From a virus, in IMG/VR virus record IMGVR_UViG_3300020442_002391, positions 1 to 39,954 of that record: a DNA stretch of 39,954 nucleotides; one strand, given 5' to 3'. The position numbers and the translations under genes were made by a program. This document shows positions 1 through 11,200 of this stretch, one piece after another. The first letter of the stretch is position 1. The number at the start of each line of letters is the position of its first letter. The notes beneath the pieces were generated by a model that was not told where the DNA came from, ran no database searches, and saw only the letters and a program-made list of their open reading frames with translations.

Positions 1-969
1 ACTATCGCTATAGATGAGGTCCAAACTGTCAAGAATCCCACGAAGTTCCTTGATGCGAACAGAGATAACTTTCAACAATTCGTCACCATCGGAGACATTG
101 CTGGTATTCACATAAAAATTCAAGCGAGTCTTGATACCTTCGGCAGCACAAGCAAGGAAGGTAGGAAGAAAGTCACGAATCCACACACTCTGCGATGCTT
201 CGTGCAAACGATCGACAATATCAGTAGTAACAGTAGCACCAGAATTAAGAATAGTAATACCATGCTTTCTGTAAACCCCAACAATACCGTTAGCACCAGT
301 GCGATCAGTGTAGTTGGTCAGGAACGAATCTTTAACCTCTTTCTTGAAAAGATTTCGTTTGAGATTGGTACGGTTGATAGCAATTTCATGAACTGCAAAA
401 GTTTCAACCCAATCATCAATCATTTCCTCAGTAACATCAATACCCTTCTCTTTTTTACGGCGAATGTATGCCTTTCCACGGGCAAAGTAGTCATCGTAGT
501 TAGATTCAGTGCCGTCAGGTTGTGGTTGGTGAAGAAGACCAACCTCATCAATTACATCACCGTCATCATAACCATCATTGGCAGCATAAACATCAACAAG
601 CATCCACTCGTAGTTGTTGGCAACATACCACATCCAGCGGTGGTTGCCATTCACCAACCAGTTTTCCAGTTGGTTGGTGTCTTCATTCAGAAGAATCGCA
701 GGGGGCAGTTTGCCAATCTTGTAACCCTTCTCCAAGGAACGTGCTACACGGTCGTACACTTTGCGGTCATTACCACGCTTACGACCCACGTTTTTGCGGA
801 GTTTGATGTCTTTGGTATTCACGATTGCAGTATAAAGATACCTGCAACTTGCATACTCAGGGCGAACATAACCCTCAACTTCACGCTTCAGATGAAGCAT
901 CTCGTCCGTATCTTTCGGATGTGCAATATAATCCGAAGGAATTTGGATTCCAAAACCCTTAACAGTCAT
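1..969 (-). CDS. ParB/sulfiredoxin-like domain protein, 3' end outside window
   Basis: The reading frame opens with ATG at 969 and runs without a stop through base 1, giving at least 323 residues; the C-terminus lies outside the window. Residues 60-130 look like a ParB/Srx-type domain: a basic stretch, then LPPAILLNE and the box NGNHRW (residues 107-112), which matches the G-x-HR-x signature of ParB N-terminal domains. The rest (acidic 130-165, basic helix near 170, mixed alpha/beta after 210) I do not recognise. In phages, ParB-like domains occur in DNA-modification loci and as nucleases or CTPases, so a role at DNA is inferred, not shown. It lies directly downstream of a split adenine methyltransferase in the same direction but has its own sigma70-type promoter. 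The family call is moderately sure; the activity is unknown. Confidence 0.7.
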   Translation of the reverse strand, partial: MTVKGFGIQIPSDYIAHPKDTDEMLHLKREVEGYVRPEYASCRYLYTAIVNTKDIKLRKNVGRKRGNDRKVYDRVARSLEKGYKIGKLPPAILLNEDTNQLENWLVNGNHRWMWYVANNYEWMLVDVYAANDGYDDGDVIDEVGLLHQPQPDGTESNYDDYFARGKAYIRRKKEKGIDVTEEMIDDWVETFAVHEIAINRTNLKRNLFKKEVKDSFLTNYTDRTGANGIVGVYRKHGITILNSGATVTTDIVDRLHEASQSVWIRDFLPTFLACAAEGIKTRLNFYVNTSNVSDGDELLKVISVRIKELRGILDSLDLIYSDS

Positions 970-1027
970 AATTTAGTAGTTAATGCAATATGCAACATGG
1001 TGAGGCGATCCCCCCAACCACTCATGC

Positions 1028-1056
1028 AATATACAATGAATCTACTGCCTTGTCAA
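1028..1056 (-). promoter_or_regulatory. sigma70-type promoter of the ParB-like gene
   Basis: On the minus strand, TTGACA (1051-1056) is followed after exactly 17 bases by TATATT (1028-1033). The predicted start site is about 50 bases upstream of the ATG at 969. The -35 lies just beyond the stop codon of the methyltransferase downstream gene (1069). Confidence 0.75.
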
Positions 1057-1068
1057 CCCTCTGTGCCA

Positions 1069-1470
1069 CTAGAAAAACTGTTCCAACCCCACTGGATTTC
1101 CGAAAGAATAGTCGTATTCTAGTGCATCAGCGCAAACATAATGAGGGTGAGTTACATCAACTCCAAGATTAGCGCACAGTTCTTTATGATTATCTTCCAT
1201 ATATTCGACTGCATATAACATATTATCCAAAACATACGTCTCATCATGATACTTGCAGAGACGATTCTTAAGAGCAATCAAAAAATTACCACATCCCGCA
1301 GAGTTATCGATGAACGTACTCTCGGGATCTTTTAGTAGATCTAGATCAATATCATCTATCATACTCTCAACGAGATCCATCGGAGTAAAAACTTCTTGAG
1401 TTTCCTTGATTCTCTCGTCGGAACGATCAATCGAAGATCCTACATCTAGATTGTGCTTGTTCTTTGCCAT
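1069..1470 (-). CDS. DNA N6-adenine methyltransferase, SAM-binding half (motifs X and I-III)
   Basis: The 133-residue protein carries the front half of an N6-adenine methyltransferase. TQEVFTP (residues 24-30) is the usual lead-in; DNSAGCGNF (55-63) is the glycine-rich motif I that binds S-adenosylmethionine; AVEY (87-90) fits the acidic motif II, and CADALEYD (113-120) fits motif III. The protein stops where the catalytic NPPY motif would follow in the common gamma-type order. That motif is instead at the start of the gene just upstream (1427-2041), so the two products together would make one enzyme. The start overlaps that gene by 44 bases in another frame and has its own Shine-Dalgarno (AGAGG, about 8 bases before ATG), which favours two separate polypeptides. 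An in-frame TAG four codons before the ATG confirms the start. Target site unknown. Confidence 0.8.
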   Translation of the reverse strand: MAKNKHNLDVGSSIDRSDERIKETQEVFTPMDLVESMIDDIDLDLLKDPESTFIDNSAGCGNFLIALKNRLCKYHDETYVLDNMLYAVEYMEDNHKELCANLGVDVTHPHYVCADALEYDYSFGNPVGLEQFF

Positions 1471-2041
1471 ACTTTTCCTCTAGACATTTATTATAGGTCG
1501 AGATCAAATCGTTCTTACCGAAATGGTATCTTCCATTACACTGGGTAGCAGCTTCTCGAAATCTACTACTAAATTCTACCATATCTTTAACTACGAGAAA
1601 ATCTCGTACCTTTAAAAAATGGTGTCCCTCGGCATAGTGGGTAAAGTTTTCTGTTTTGACTCTACCACTGGGTCCACAACCGTACTCACCAATGAATACA
1701 TCTGCTTCTTCTCTTCTATCATAAGGAAGAAACTCAAAATCTGGATGTTGATTTAGCATTGGAATCTCTCCAACACCAACAGCAAACCTTGATGTATTCT
1801 TTACTTTCCAGTATTGTTTTACTGCACTAATTCCATTTGGAAAAGTTGATGGATCTAAATCTTCATCAACATCACAATGGAGATGTCCTACAATCTTATT
1901 AAGAGACGAAGGTTTCCGTACAGAAGTAGGAAGAACTGCACGAATATCATCTGTAAGTTCTGAAGTCTTGTTGAGGAACTTGATTGCAAGGTTTCCACCC
2001 ACCCCGTAAGGTGGATTTATAATAGCCAAGCTAAACTTCAT
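1427..2041 (-). CDS. DNA N6-adenine methyltransferase, catalytic and target-recognition half
   Basis: The 204-residue protein begins with the catalytic motif IV of adenine methyltransferases, AIINPPYG, at residues 6-13. ELTDDIRAVLPTS (28-40) fits the strand and helix that follow motif IV. The remaining ~160 residues have no further methyltransferase signature and probably hold the target-recognition domain. There is no SAM-binding motif I in this protein; it is found in the next gene (1069-1470), which overlaps the 3' end by 44 bases. The gene order is therefore IV, recognition, X, I-III, the circularly permuted order of beta-class enzymes, but on two polypeptides. The normal FD-type residues that precede NPPY are reduced to the eight residues before it, so the split falls at the III/IV boundary. 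A strong sigma70-type promoter lies upstream (2068-2096). Confidence 0.8.
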   Translation of the reverse strand: MKFSLAIINPPYGVGGNLAIKFLNKTSELTDDIRAVLPTSVRKPSSLNKIVGHLHCDVDEDLDPSTFPNGISAVKQYWKVKNTSRFAVGVGEIPMLNQHPDFEFLPYDRREEADVFIGEYGCGPSGRVKTENFTHYAEGHHFLKVRDFLVVKDMVEFSSRFREAATQCNGRYHFGKNDLISTYNKCLEEKYGKEQAQSRCRIFD

Positions 2042-2067
2042 ACAATCTCATTAACCTCAACAAAGGT

Positions 2068-2096
2068 ATTCTAGCAATACTATAGAATACTGTCAA
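2068..2096 (-). promoter_or_regulatory. sigma70-type promoter of the methyltransferase pair
   Basis: On the minus strand TTGACA (2091-2096) and TAGAAT (2068-2073) are separated by exactly 17 bases, about 20 bases before the methyltransferase start at 2041. It lies in the gap after the stop of the fibre gene, so the methyltransferase can be expressed independently of the late structural genes. Confidence 0.75.
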
Positions 2097-2102
2097 GCCC
2101 CC

Positions 2103-5100
2103 TTAGTGGAGATTATCCCAACTACCGTCACTTCTGACTTGTAATTTATTATCAGTTGTGTTATAAATGATAGAACCATCTGGAATATTACCACCAGAAT
2201 ACATTGTATTTCTTTCGGTGGTTGACATTCTTGGGAATGTAACTGCATTCAGTCCAGTTCCATTGTAAGTAGTAGTAACAACCCCACAGAAGACACCAGT
2301 TGTGCCAATACCAACTTCTAATCTTTCTTCATCCTGGTTGAAGATCATTGCCCCAGGCATGATTTGTCCTGTGCTTCCACCAATGTCCATGATTGTTTGC
2401 AATCCTGGATTATCGATGAAGTATTGCTTAGAGGTTGCATCATGAACTGGTGGTAAGAAGTAATCACCAGAAGAACCTAAATCTAAACTACAACGTGCAA
2501 CGAAGGTGTTAATACCAACCTTCATCATGTAGTCTGGGTTTCTTGCTGCAACATTAGAATTAGATGCAACAGCAGGTTTTACACTATCATCATTATCACT
2601 TGCAACAAAAATTACACTACCGCCACCATCTTTGATGACTGCCATATCACCAAATACTTGGAACTGTCCATAGTTAATTGCTGGTAGGTTATCCGCACTA
2701 ACCAGAGGTCTGAGATCATTTGATAAATTGGTCGAAGCCACTGCAATCGCACTGCTGGTATTTCTCATAAACAGAGAACCAGTTATCTGCTGATTACCAT
2801 GTACGGTTACAATTTCTCCATCAAAACTATTGGAATTGCCACCGAATGTAGCACTTGCAAAAGAACTTACTCCAACGGCAGCAAGTGATGAACCAACAGA
2901 AACGTTTCCTTGTGCAATTACATTTTGGAATGTACTAAATCCAGCATTAGCAACTACATTACCAATTAAAGTTCCATTAATTTGTGCATTGGTTGTTCCA
3001 AATGTTACTTGCTCTGCTCCTTGTCCAATGGTTAGGACACCAACGACTCTACCATCACCAGAAACAGCAAGATCTCCATTTACATCCATTGCAACGGATG
3101 GATCTTCTTTGTTGATTCCAACAACTCCACTGTATCCAGCAGAAATTATGGAATCACCTTTATGTACAACCTTAAATGCACCAGTAGTGTTAATACCAGT
3201 TCCTGCATTTAAGAGGACTTTAATATCACCCTCATCTCTGTTTTGAATTGAGAGTTCTTTGTTGTTAAATGATATTGTTCCAGAATCATTACCAATGCCT
3301 AGAGTTTCTCCAAGAGCAAGTTGTGCTGTTGTTCCAATAATCTCCGTTGTTGTAACACCACCACCAAATACTGTTAGTGTGCTTGATAATGATCCTGTGG
3401 ATCCAATACCAATTCTATTATTAGCAGTGTCAACATAAAGGTCAGTGCCACCAACGTATACATCAGATGTAAATCTTGATTGTCCAGTTACTTCAAATTG
3501 ATGAGTTGCCTTTACAATTTCTGTGGTTGCTGTTAGTTCTAAATCACCACTTTGTGTCTCAAGTGTCTGATTAGATAGTTTTAGTTCACCAACATAGAGT
3601 TCACGGTAAGATTTTGATGAGGATCCAAGATCCAGAGTTTTATTACCATCTGGGAGTATATTACCAGTAAAAGTAACAACACCAACTGGACTGAAGTTCT
3701 CAATAGTTACGGAAGAACCAGGTGCTTTTAGAATCAGGGATGTACCACCGACTGATGCTATTACATTATCATCAGTAACGCCAATAGTAACATCATCAAT
3801 GTGTATAGCACCAAATCTTCTAGAACCGTCACCAAGATCTGCACCCTTATCTGTATCTGGATATAGACCCTGATTAACCGTTGCAAGACCAGTAACAATT
3901 AAATCAGACGAAACAGTGACATTACCAACAGAATCTAAAATTAAATTACCAGATGTGGAATCAACGGTATTACCATCGATTCTTACATTATCAACAGTAA
4001 GAGAATCACTAGATGCGGATGTTGCTACCAGTGTTGTTACAGTACCAACTCCAGTAACAAACAAGTCTGAGGTTGTAGTAACACCGGTTACTTGTAAACT
4101 AGACCCATCAAAGGTAAGATTATTATTACCCTCAATTGTTCCAGTGGAAGTTGCATGAAGAACTTGATTGTCTGCTAGACCAGGAACTTTAATATTACCA
4201 TCTGCGTTAATTTGCCCAACAAAATCAGATGTATCAGATACAGTTAAGTTTGTAGTGCTAGTGATACCAGTAACTGTGACACCATATCCAGTTGTTTCAA
4301 TCTTTTTAAGGTTGTTGTGGTAGAGTTCTACAGAACCATTTTCATTGAAGACTGCATAATCATCACCACTGTTCTGATGCTTGATCTTAACATTAGTGCT
4401 AGATCTAATTTCTACATCACCTGTTGTACCTTCAATAATATTCAGCGTATTGCTAGAATCGTGATAAATCTGTAGGTCATTACCAGCACCAAACATTACT
4501 TTGTTATTATCACCAAGCAATACTGAAGATGCTATAGAAACATTAGCATTAAATGTAGATACACCACTAGCGGTAGTGTTAGTAACACTTAACGAATGAA
4601 TATTAGTTTCAGAAAGTGTGGTAATACCAGTAACAAATAGTTCTTGTAAGTCGAGACCAGTTAAAGAGAAGTCTTGTGGTAATCTGGCAGTAGGGATAGT
4701 ACCAGATGTGAAGTTGGATGCATTGAGACTTGTTAATCCTGCACCAGATCCAACAAATGATGATGCTGTTATAATACCGCTTGCTTTGATATCTCCAACA
4801 CTGTTTATACCTACACCAAGTTCTACCGAACTATCTGGGCTTCCAGCAACTTGGAAAACAAATGATGGATTTGTGGTTGCAACACCCACATTTCCTGCAG
4901 AATAAATGCTCGTAAATCCTAAACCAGGATCTACATCAATCCACTGTGATGTTGGTAGATTAGATAGTTGTGATCCATCACCAGAGAAGGTTGCACTGAT
5001 AATTCCAGTATTTCCAAAAAACTGAATACCAGTACCAATCGCAACCTGATTAAAGGTCGCGATTCCAGTAACGAAAACATTTGTTGTGGTAACTACACCA

Positions 5101-5243
5101 GTTGATTTAATATCACCACGGACGTCCAGTTCACTCCTTGGAACAGTAGTTCCAATACCTACCAGACTACTCCTAACGATCAGATCGTCTTCATCAACCT
5201 GGACGCCATTCCTGAAATTAAATGACTTATTATAATTGGGCAT
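2103..5243 (-). CDS. giant repetitive tail-fibre / virion structural protein
   Basis: This 1046-residue protein opens with FNFRNGVQVDEDDLIVRSSL followed by a VGIGTT module, an N-terminus I associate with cyanophage fibre-like structural proteins. Most of it is built from imperfect beta-rich repeats: segments such as VTGITTL, VTGVTTTS, VTGVGTVT and SGNLILDSVGNVTVSSDL recur, and VGIGTT or GIGSTG boxes appear several times. Cysteine is nearly absent and Gly, Ser, Thr and Val dominate, as in trimeric beta-helical fibres. The C-terminal ~60 residues (from about TFPRMSTTERN to WDNLH) look like a small compact end domain, not the S74 chaperone. It follows the 2109-residue fibre by 16 bases and a late-promoter-like box lies at that junction, so the two probably form one adsorption apparatus. 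Receptor and exact position on the virion cannot be read from the sequence. Confidence 0.75.
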   Translation of the reverse strand: MPNYNKSFNFRNGVQVDEDDLIVRSSLVGIGTTVPRSELDVRGDIKSTGVVTTTNVFVTGIATFNQVAIGTGIQFFGNTGIISATFSGDGSQLSNLPTSQWIDVDPGLGFTSIYSAGNVGVATTNPSFVFQVAGSPDSSVELGVGINSVGDIKASGIITASSFVGSGAGLTSLNASNFTSGTIPTARLPQDFSLTGLDLQELFVTGITTLSETNIHSLSVTNTTASGVSTFNANVSIASSVLLGDNNKVMFGAGNDLQIYHDSSNTLNIIEGTTGDVEIRSSTNVKIKHQNSGDDYAVFNENGSVELYHNNLKKIETTGYGVTVTGITSTTNLTVSDTSDFVGQINADGNIKVPGLADNQVLHATSTGTIEGNNNLTFDGSSLQVTGVTTTSDLFVTGVGTVTTLVATSASSDSLTVDNVRIDGNTVDSTSGNLILDSVGNVTVSSDLIVTGLATVNQGLYPDTDKGADLGDGSRRFGAIHIDDVTIGVTDDNVIASVGGTSLILKAPGSSVTIENFSPVGVVTFTGNILPDGNKTLDLGSSSKSYRELYVGELKLSNQTLETQSGDLELTATTEIVKATHQFEVTGQSRFTSDVYVGGTDLYVDTANNRIGIGSTGSLSSTLTVFGGGVTTTEIIGTTAQLALGETLGIGNDSGTISFNNKELSIQNRDEGDIKVLLNAGTGINTTGAFKVVHKGDSIISAGYSGVVGINKEDPSVAMDVNGDLAVSGDGRVVGVLTIGQGAEQVTFGTTNAQINGTLIGNVVANAGFSTFQNVIAQGNVSVGSSLAAVGVSSFASATFGGNSNSFDGEIVTVHGNQQITGSLFMRNTSSAIAVASTNLSNDLRPLVSADNLPAINYGQFQVFGDMAVIKDGGGSVIFVASDNDDSVKPAVASNSNVAARNPDYMMKVGINTFVARCSLDLGSSGDYFLPPVHDATSKQYFIDNPGLQTIMDIGGSTGQIMPGAMIFNQDEERLEVGIGTTGVFCGVVTTTYNGTGLNAVTFPRMSTTERNTMYSGGNIPDGSIIYNTTDNKLQVRSDGSWDNLH

Positions 5244-5259
5244 TTCCCTACTTTTTTAG

Positions 5260-8200
5260 TTATTTATCGGATAACTTATCCTCCAATTCCTCAACCTTAG
5301 CATTCAGTTCTTTGATTGCCTCGATGAGTAGAGGAACAAGTCTTTCATACTTAACTGCAAGGTAACCATTAGATCTTTCGGTAACGAGACCAGGTAATCC
5401 AAGTTCCTTAACTTCTTGTGCAATTACACCTGTATCAGGACCACTATGTGAAGAAGCATCATTCCATTCGAAAGTATTTCCACTAATACCTAAGATTTTC
5501 GCGAGAGCACCTTCGATTGGTTTGATGTTGTTCTTCAGTCTGCTATCAGAACTATGGAATGCGATGATATCACCATCACATCTGAAAGTTTCATCACTTG
5601 GTCTATATTGCAAACCACTGTTTTGGTCTGCTCTGAGTTGAGCATTTACAGTATCACCATTGTTATTACCTAGTGCTGTTGCAGTGAATATAATATCTTG
5701 GAATGAATTAGCACCAGCATTAGACTCAACCTCAACTAGAGAAGAACTAGCAGCATTACCTGTAAGAGAACCTGTTATACCACCACAAACATGTAGAGCA
5801 CCGTTAATACCAACACCACCATCAACCATAAATGCACCACTATCACAAGATGATGAGGCAGTGGTATTTTTTACATGAGTAACACCTTCGAAGTTAGCAG
5901 TTTTTTCGAAGTCTACATTCTCTTTAAAAGTAGCGATGCCAGCAATGACAGTATTACCATCAATGTCTACGGTATTGTTAAACTCAGCATGACCATCGAC
6001 ATCGAGTGTTCCTGTAATATCAACATCATCTTGCAGATTGATGTGTCCAGTGCCTGGGGCGGTCTGATTTCCCGTAATGTTGACATGACCACCTGAGGTA
6101 TTATTAGTAATTAAATTTCCATTAATTCTGATGTTATCAATGTTTGCTTCACCACTAACGGTAAGAGTTCCATCAACAGTTGTTCCATCAAGTGTTGTGT
6201 TGCCATCAACATTTAGATCGTTATCAACATCTAGTTGATCAGCAGCAACTCTTACATTACTGGTTCCATTAGCATCGAGAACTAATTCACCAGATGATGT
6301 ATCAATAGTATTTGCACTAGCAACAGCAATGCGAATGTTCTTAAAGATACCACCATTACTTGTTGCTGGTAAGATGAATGATCCATTAACACGTAAGTTA
6401 TCATCAACAACTACAGTGCCAGCAGCAGAATCAAGAGTCAGATTACCAGAAGCAGTATCAATCTCAGTTGCACTGTTAACACCGACCTGAATATCCTGAT
6501 GACGACTTCCAACTGCAAATGTGGCAAGTCCAGCAACGTGTAGTTTATCTAGAATACGTACTAAACCACCATCAGCACCGAAGTTACCATTTAATCTCAG
6601 AGGTCCAGTAAGACCATTGATCAATCTATCCGCAGGTTCTGTACCGCCAGGAACACCCTCAGTTGCAATACCAACACCAGCAATCCATGCTTCCGACCAC
6701 TCTTTACCAGCCTCACCAAGTTTTGCACCCTCAGTGGAATCTGCTGTAAGTGCTGTATTAAATCTAACCGCACTTTCGAAGGTAGTTACACCAGCAACGT
6801 TCATGGTTCCACAAACGTTGAGATTCTTCTCAATACCAACACCACCAGCAACTTGTAGTGCTCCACTAGTGCAATTTGTTGATTGAGTGTCGTTGGTTAT
6901 TCTAGTTACACCAGCGATCGTTACATCATCGTTGAGTTTAACCTCATCATTGATAGTAATGTTCTCGTTAAAGGTAACAGGTCCATCAAACTGTGATAGA
7001 ATCTGGTTTGATTTACCACCCTCAACAAGGATTCTTTCTTTAACAATAACTTCATCGAATACAACAGATAGTCTAGAAGGATCCTGACCAGTAATTGTGG
7101 AAACAGGAATATCAAATGTTTGTTGTGTACCAGTAGAAGCAGAATACTTAGTATTACCGATGAAGAAGTCTCCATCGCTGTTCATACCAGTATAAACAAC
7201 CTGTCCACCAGATCTTTCTTGTGCCTGTGCAAGGAAGTCTTCTCTTTCGGATAGAGTTCTTACCTGAACCTGTGGTAAACCAGTTGAGTAGTTGCCAGGT
7301 CCATAACCAAGATATTCGAAAGTTTGACCAGATGCACGGAGAATAGATGGTCTACGAAGTTCTACTGGAAGTGGAGTAATTCTCTTGATCAGAGAATTTT
7401 CTAGGTGATTTTCCTTAACCGTTCCAAGATAACCACGAATAACAACTAGTTCGTTGTTTCCAGCACCCTTGAGGTTGCTATCTGCAACCTTCATGATTTC
7501 ATTATTGATTTGGATGTAAGATCCTAGTGGGAATCTTGCCGTGGTTCCTACACCAACACCACCAACCTGGTTTTGAGCACTAACAATAATTGTAGAAATA
7601 CCAACAGTATCTCCTGTTAGATCTTCACCAAGAATTGCAGATTCATTCCCATAGAAGGAAACGCCTCTTGCACCTAAGTTTTCTGCTGCAACATCTGATG
7701 ATGCATTGTTTGCAGCAAATGCATACTTAAGAACTCTGTGTGCATTAGAATTAACTATGTTGGCAACCACAATAGTAGTTACGCCAACAGTATCATTCAC
7801 AATGAAATCACCAAGATTGTTATCACTGCTATCAAGAACCTTAAACTTATTACCAACTACGAGACCATGAGCAGATGTGCAAGTAAGTGTTGAGATTCCA
7901 GTTGAACCAGCTGAACTGGTTTCGATACCACTAACTTCTGCGGTTGGACCATTATTAAACAGATATTGACCAGCATAAATTGCTGGATCACCATCAGTTT
8001 TTGCAATAGCAATTTGATTTTCTGCACCAACACTAGTAACTCTATACAGACCATCTGATGCTGTGCCAATACCAGTAATTTGTAATGCACAGTTAACAGG
8101 TGATGCAAGAACTTCTGAAGTAATTCCGATTGATGCACCAGAGAATCCATCGAGATTCAGTGTTGCTCCTGCCTGATATCCAGAACCAGGTGCAGTAACC

Positions 8201-11200
8201 TCAAGTGAAGTGACAGAATTTCCAGCACCAGAAATTACAACCTTAGCAGATGCACCACTCCAAGAAGCATCAGAATTTAGTAGTTTGATATTATAATAAG
8301 TTCCATCAACAAAACCTGAACCAGGTGTTAAAGAACCAAATCCTCTAATACCAGAGAATCCGTGCTCAAGTTCTGTTGTAATTGATGCAACACCAACTGA
8401 AGGTGCAGTAACACTACTTACAACAGGAGCACCAAACTTCTTGATTAGTTTATCAATCGTTTCTCTAGTTGTACTCTTCTTCAGATCATTGGTTACAACT
8501 TCACCGATTGGCGATCTCTTGGCAAATGTTTTTGCTGCTGGTGGGTTATCATTGTAGTTGTCTCTATCCAACTGAGGATACAAGTCTACAACGTTCTGAT
8601 CATACTCATAATCAAAGTGCTCAGTCATCTGGTTAGATGAGTTGATCACATACAAGTGATAGATACCATCCTGAACACCTTCTTCATATGGTGCAATTAC
8701 ATCAGTTCTATAAACCTGAAGATTGCTCTGAAGATCATTTCTCTCAAATCTTGGGATATTTACAGTTCTTGTATCAGTTGCAGTTCCAGAGAAAATACCA
8801 ACATTGTGAGTTATACCATCAACATCAGTGGTATCATACTCAAATGTGCTTGCATCAGGAACAGCGGTTACTAAGAAATCACCATTAAATCCAGTTACAC
8901 CTACACCAGTTTCATTGGTTGATGACCTAACATTTTTGATGATAACTCTATCACCAACATTAAGATTGTGTCTTTGCTCCGCAATAACAGTGACGGTGTT
9001 GGTACTTACAGAACAAGTACTGATAAATCTTGGATTTCTGTTATACTCAAAGTCACTCTTATCGATTGTTTCTAGGGTGAAATCACCAACGTTTCTAACA
9101 CCAGTCGTGCTGGATTCCTGAATAATGAAGTTATCGCCAGGATCTTTAGAGTTGGAAACTTCCTTAGGAATTACAAGACGTACTTTATAGATCTTGTCAT
9201 CAATACTTCTATTATCAGCAATTCTCTTAAAGTAAGTAACATCAGTTCTTGCCTCACCAAATCCAGCAACACCTTGTGATTCTAGTTCAGTGTAGATATC
9301 ATTAGTCGTATCAACGTGAACAAACCAGTTGTTGTTATTCGGGTCAAACTGGATTGGTGATCCTACATCACCAGAATCTCTATCCGATACTCTACTTAGA
9401 ATTCTAAGTTTAGATCCACCATAGAATTTCAGAGCAGTTTCATTAGTAGCATTTGTTAGTGAAGATGCTAACTTAATTCTAGTAGGATCAGAAGTTGTAA
9501 TTACAAAGTAAGTTCTGTTCTCTACAATATTTTCTGGTAGATCACCATCATCACTGATCATGATGACTTTTTCACCAGTTTGGAAATTATGATTCGATGC
9601 AAAACCAATTTCATCAAAGTCTGGTGAGAAAGAAGTTAAGTTAACTGCTCTTTCTTTAAATCCAGATGTTGTTCCAACAATACCAACTACAGTAGAACTG
9701 AGAGTATTGTCTGCCATCAAGACCTTTGCAGATCTTGTTTGACCATTATCGAGATCTAGGTAGATAGAATCCTGATTTCTTGCACCAACCCTATAACCAG
9801 CAATGAGGTTAGGTGGTACATTATCCTTACTATTAAATCCAAATAGATATAGATGACTGGAAATACCAATCTGAGTTGTTAGACCAACGTCGATCGAGAT
9901 CCAATCAACATTAGTTTCTCGTGGAAGTACTGCTTTTGGTGAGATAATGGAGGTAATATATCCATGATTATCCTTTCCAAATGAATCTCTCTTAAATCCA
10001 GTTCCACCTAGAGCGAATTGACCAAAGTTGGAGTTTGAGTTAGTAATAGAAGCATCACCACCACTTTCCGCGAGGAAGTGCATGTTGTAACCGATGGCAA
10101 ACACAGAAACAATCTGTAGAATTGCATCGTTTGTAATTTTAATATGTGTCTGTGACCAGTCTTTTCTGTAAACTGCGTTAGAATCTAAGTGGTAAACAGT
10201 ATCAGAATTGGTAGATGCAGAACCTGCTGATAGATCTGTACCAGTTACTTTAGCAACACTTAGACCACTATAAGTTCTTGTTTGTGGATTATACTTGACG
10301 AATGCACGGTCATCCTTCTGAAGTGAAATACCGGTAAACTGGGCAACAACCATGGATTTAAATCCAGCTGCCTTTTTACCATCAGCGTGCATACCGTTCA
10401 TACCCCAAACGGAACGCAAGGAGCAGTTAAAGATGTATGGAGATGCACCCTTAACAGTATCAGTCTCAATGGTAACAGTTGCGGCACCACCAGGAGATGC
10501 GTTTAGGTTTTGTGGTACGCTAGGTAAGAGATATGTAAATTGTTTAGTACCAGTTACAGTCGCAACAATTGTCGAGATATTATACTCACTAACATTAACA
10601 CCACGAATCTTGATTGGTGTTCCAACAGTTAGACCATGCTCTGCATTAGTTGCAACGGAAACAACAGCACTAGGTGTTGCACCATCACCAGAACTAATGG
10701 AAGAAATGCTAATAGGATCAGCGGCAAATGCACCAACAATTTCCCATTCTGGTCTTTCCTTAGTAAATGCATCTGGTGCAAGTGGGAACTTCTGTGCGGA
10801 AGGAATTTGTCTGCCAGAACCTTCATTAAATGCGTTTGATAACTTGGCATAGTACATGTCCAAGTCAGTTTCATTGTATCCCGAAGGAACATTTACACCA
10901 TCAGCATACTCAAAACAGGTGAGTTTGTGGTGAGAGAATGTTGGTAGTGATAAGTTACCAGAACCAGAAGTAAATACTGCGTTATTGGTATATGCTAGTT
11001 CTGATTCATCTGCATCAAAAATACTGAACTGCCAGAAGTAGCAAAGACCTGTAATTCTGAACAGAGCAGAATATGGAACATCATCATCAGTTGGGTTTGG
11101 AACATATTTTGGTCTAATCTTAGTCTTTCTTAGATCCAGACCAACCAGTGATGTACCACGAGGAATAATTACACCACCATTAACACTATTAAACTTATAT

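Noticed and set aside
202-1122. A 306-codon plus-strand open frame.
   Set aside because: It is the shadow of the ParB-like gene on the minus strand, which has a recognised domain, its own promoter and a start at 969. The plus frame shows no known motif.
1427-1470. A frameshift fusing the two methyltransferase genes into one protein.
   Set aside because: The downstream frame has a TAG four codons before its ATG and a good Shine-Dalgarno, and no slippery run was seen in the overlap; two separate proteins are simpler.
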